From the NCBI GenBank assembly GCA_050084985.1, contig JBITNC010000001.1:194370001-194434000 (forward strand): a stretch of DNA of 64,000 nt. Direction: 5' to 3'. Numbering within the stretch: the stretch's first letter is position 1; every line of letters starts with the position of its first letter. Positions 60,959 through 64,000 of the stretch are shown here, in pieces. Source of the DNA: Nageia nagi (taxonomy: Eukaryota > Pinophyta). A program made the position numbers and the translations under genes. The notes beneath the pieces were generated by a model. That model ran no database searches. It worked only from the letters and a program-made list of their open reading frames with translations, and had not been told where the DNA came from.

Positions 60959-62545
60959 AAAATATGGAAGAATATACAAGTTCTAGGAATTATTTGATAA
61001 GATGCATGGTGTAAATAAATTGTTTTAGTATATAATGATTATACGATATACATAAAATGGGTTTTCAAAGAAAATCCCTAATACTATCAAGGGAACATTG
61101 AATTTCACTACCAAAATACTCATAAAACCTAAATGGGATATGTGGATGTGTCTATATCTTGCTTGTAATTTGAATGTTTGGGTTTTGAATGCCCTAGTAT
61201 ACATGTACACAAAATGTGAAAGAATATACAAGGCTTGGTAATTGTTTAACAAGATGCATGATGCTAACATAGTTTCATAGTCTACAATGATTTCTTGATA
61301 TTCATAAAATGTGTTTTCAAAGAAAATCCCTAAGATCATCAAGGGATCATTGCAATTACTACCAAAATACTTATAAAACCTTAATTTAAGTATTTGGATT
61401 TTGAATACCATGATAGACATGTACACAAAATTTGGTCTTTCAAAGAAAATCTCAAATACTATTGAGGGACCAGTGAACTTCATTACCAAAATACTTATAA
61501 AACCTAAATTGGGTGTGTGGATGTATCTACATGGTGCTTCTAATTAAAGTGTTTGGGTTTTAAATGACCTGATAGACATGTACGCAAAATGTGGAAGAAT
61601 ACAAAGGTTCCAAGAATTATTTAACAAGATGCATGATGCAAACATAATTTCATGGTTTGCAATGATAGCACAATGTACACAATTAGAGAAAATCCCTAAG
61701 ACTATTAAGGGAACATTAAACTTCACTACCAAAATATTCATAAAATCTAAATTGGGTGTGTGGGAGTGTCTACATAGTGCTTACAATTCTAATATTTATA
61801 TTTTGAATATCTTAATAGACATGTATGAAAAATGTAGAAGAATACATAAGGCCTGAGAATTATTTGACAAGATACATGATGCAACATAATTTCATGGCCT
61901 ACAATGATTACATGATATACATAAAATGTTTTTTCAAATAAAATCCCTAAGATAATAAAGGGACCATTGAAATTCACTTCCAAGATACTCATTAAACTTG
62001 AATTGGATGTGTGGATGCATCTACATGGTGCTTGTAATTCAAATGTTTGGGTTTTGAATGCCTTGATAGACATGTACATAAAATATGGAAGAATATACAA
62101 GGCCTAGGAATTATTTTAAAAGATGCATGATGTAAACACAATTTCATGGTCTGTAATGATTACACTATATGTACATAATGGGTTTATAGAGAAAATTCCT
62201 AAGACTATTGAGGGACCATTGAAATTCATTGCCAAAATACTCATAAAACCTAAATTAGATGTGTAGAAGTGTCTAAATGGTGCTTGTAATTTGAATGTTT
62301 GGGTTTTGAATGCCTTGATATACATGTACATAAAATGTGAAAGAATACATAAGGCTCGATAATTTTATACAAGATGTGTTATGGTCTACAATGATTGCAT
62401 GATATGCTAAAAATGGGGTTTTAGAGAAAATCCCTAAGTTTATCAAGGGACCATTGAACTTCATGGCCAACAATGATCCTAGTATATGCACAAAATAGAT
62501 TTTTGAAAAAATCCCTAAGACATGTATGAAAAATGTGGAAGAATG
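60959..62545 (+). repeat. PPR-derived 252-bp array, right part
   Basis: Continues the array after G3. Landmarks fall at about 61198, 61415, 61573, 61815, 62066, 62318 and 62523, mostly 242-252 bp apart with two shortened units (61415 and 61573). One open frame, 61578-61856, reads MYAKCGRIQRFQELFNKMHD and NFTTKIFIKSKLGVWECLHS. The distance from the landmark at 56745 to that at 61198, minus G3, is about 252 bp, so phase is kept. The array ends in a pyrimidine-rich tract at about 62545-62625. Confidence 0.9.
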
Positions 62546-62838
62546 TATCTCATCCTTTTATTATCAAGCCTTGTTGGACCTCTCCTCTCCCTTCCTCTTC
62601 CCTCTCCTTCCTTCTCTATAAATCCCATGACAATGCTAGGTCTACCCCTCTAAAACAAAATAGCCTACATAATCCTATGCAAGCTTTTTTTATTTTATTT
62701 TTGGTAAGATGGAGGGGCATTTTATGCCAACTACCTTATGATGTATGGTGGAGGGTTAAAACAACCCCATAAACCTTGCCACTAAAACCACATATAGTAG
62801 AGGCTAACACCCACCCCTTCAAAGCCACCTCAAATTGG

Positions 62839-62868
62839 CCACTGCAAAAGGCCTTTTTTGATCTAGTG
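62839..62868 (-). repeat. Possible CACTA-type terminal inverted repeat, right
   Basis: Read on the minus strand it begins CACTAGATCAAAAAAGGCCT, matching the left candidate at 26788 at about 21 of 30 positions. Just inside are GGTGG/CCACC-rich subterminal phrases such as GCCACCTCAAATTGGCCAC. Confidence 0.4.
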
Positions 62869-62935
62869 TTCCTTATAACTACAATCATTCATTGCATATC
62901 CTAAAACTTTAGATTGTTATGAAACTTAAAACTTA
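62869..62935 (-). pseudogene. Short PPR tail fragment
   Basis: Minus strand HNNLKF followed by a frame like that at 27441-27500 (HNNLKLQGM). The DNA from TTCCTTATAACTAC to TTTAGATTGTTATGA closely matches 27441-27495. Too short to say more. Confidence 0.7.
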
Positions 62936-62939
62936 TCAA

Positions 62940-64000
62940 TATTATTTTTATTATTAATAGCATTTTAAGAATTATGAAATGTAAATTCCTTTATTTTATC
63001 TTATAATTATATAATTATATTAACTCTAGATGATTAATATTTTGCTTTGTTTATGTATCTTGTTGAAGTAATCAAAAACTTCTTAGTAATGAAGCTACTA
63101 GTAGGTATCCCTAAGTTTTTCCCTTTATGATATAAGCTTTAATAGTTCATATTTTTTTTGTAAAATGAAAGAGTTTATGCTTTAAATAAAGGTCCAAAGT
63201 CATGGTTCTAGGCTTGAAGATGGAGATCCAAATAATGTTCTTCTTCTACCTAACAATCATAAATCTAAGTGCAAAGAGGGAAAAATGTATTAATAATTAA
63301 CTTACATTCTCATGCCATTTTGTTCAAATCTTGAGGGGTGCTTTTGAGCCTAGAGTTTTGTTAAGATATAGTCCAAATAATTTTTAATGTTAAACTATTC
63401 AAATATACTTTCATTAGAAACATGTTAACCTTGTAAGCTTAGGCCTTTTTGTTTTTAATATTGGGTGATCATATTTCCTTTTTTAACCATCCTTAGCATC
63501 TCCCCTATTATTATGTATATATGATTGATTAAATTAGGGAGTTAGAATGGCCATGTTGGATTTTATATTTAAGATTGCTCTATGATTTAGACATTTTGGT
63601 GTTTTAATATTTTAGGACTCAAATTCATGTATTTAGTGATAAAGAAGAGTTGATCAATCCTAACTATAATAAATTGAAAACATTCAAGGAGTTACTTAAG
63701 TTAAATTCAAAATTTTGAATTATATAGAGTATTTGTGACTTCAAAAATTTCAATTGCAAAGAGTACTACATAAATAAGAGTGAAACTATTGTAAGGGATA
63801 CTAAATATTTTTACCACTTTAAGGATGGATAGTGTTAATGTGGTGATTATTGGTGATTGTCTAAAGGATGTTTACTATAGAAATGGAATGAATATTTTTC
63901 TAAAAAATGATTTATTTTGGTGAATTATTTGACTACCATGATCTTGTAGTCGTATTTCAAGAAGGAAAGGATCCAATAGTTGTGTTGCAAAATCATAGGA
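62940..64000. other. AT-rich stretch without recognisable gene
   Basis: No coding or RNA gene or clear repeat was recognised up to the window end. Confidence 0.5.

Noticed and set aside
61025-62491. Long minus-strand open frames over the 252-bp array (also at 32.5-33.5 kb)
   Set aside because: They recur once per unit because they are antisense to the PPR text; only the plus strand matches a protein family.

Overview
The window looks like nuclear DNA of a land plant with a large, repeat-filled genome. A gymnosperm is my best guess, but that is inference. The evidence is a Dicer-like pseudogene with introns, PLS-type pentatricopeptide (PPR) sequence, plant-type Ty1/copia and Ty3/gypsy retrotransposons, a plant LINE and a possible CACTA transposon. 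Base composition is very AT-rich. I found no intact gene. Nearly every coding stretch carries stops, and many sit where CAG, CAA or TGG would be expected, as in old, methylated, silenced DNA. No rRNA, tRNA or CRISPR was recognised.

Layout. 0.3-2.5 kb (minus strand): exons of a decayed Dicer-like (DCL) helicase. 3.5-21.9 kb: a LINE on the minus strand (ORF1, endonuclease, RT, zf-RVT), split by a 13-kb Ty3/gypsy element (4710-17712, called G1). G1 has LTRs of about 1.5 kb, gag, protease, an extra RNase H, RT, RNase H and integrase, then an unusual 3.3-kb post-integrase coding region. 21.9-26.8 kb: AT-rich DNA with one unidentified decayed coding stretch on the minus strand. 27.1-29.6 kb: a minus-strand PPR remnant, three tandem arrays (34, 55 and about 242 bp units) and a 55-bp hairpin.

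29.5-62.5 kb is one PPR-derived locus on the plus strand. It ends in a tandem array of a 252-bp (84-codon) unit and has been opened by nested insertions. A copia element (33558-56538) sits in the array. A gag-protease-only gypsy (34597-40294, G2) lies in the copia 3' region. A 2-kb TRIM/LARD-like element (48610-56331) lies in the copia 5' LTR, and a chromovirus gypsy (48801-54513) lies in an LTR of that TRIM. A further gypsy remnant (56759-60953, G3) interrupts the PPR array again. Most boundaries are supported by TG..CA ends, 5-bp target duplications and tRNA-Met-like primer sites. When the insertions are removed, the 252-bp phase of the array is restored.

Possible CACTA-type termini at 26788 and 62868 bracket the whole PPR region. 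That would make it a gene-capturing transposon, but this is only a hypothesis. The genes do not work together as a system; the window records successive insertions. The items most worth a second look are the RNase H placed between protease and RT in G1, the G1 post-integrase coding region, and the 252-bp PPR array.
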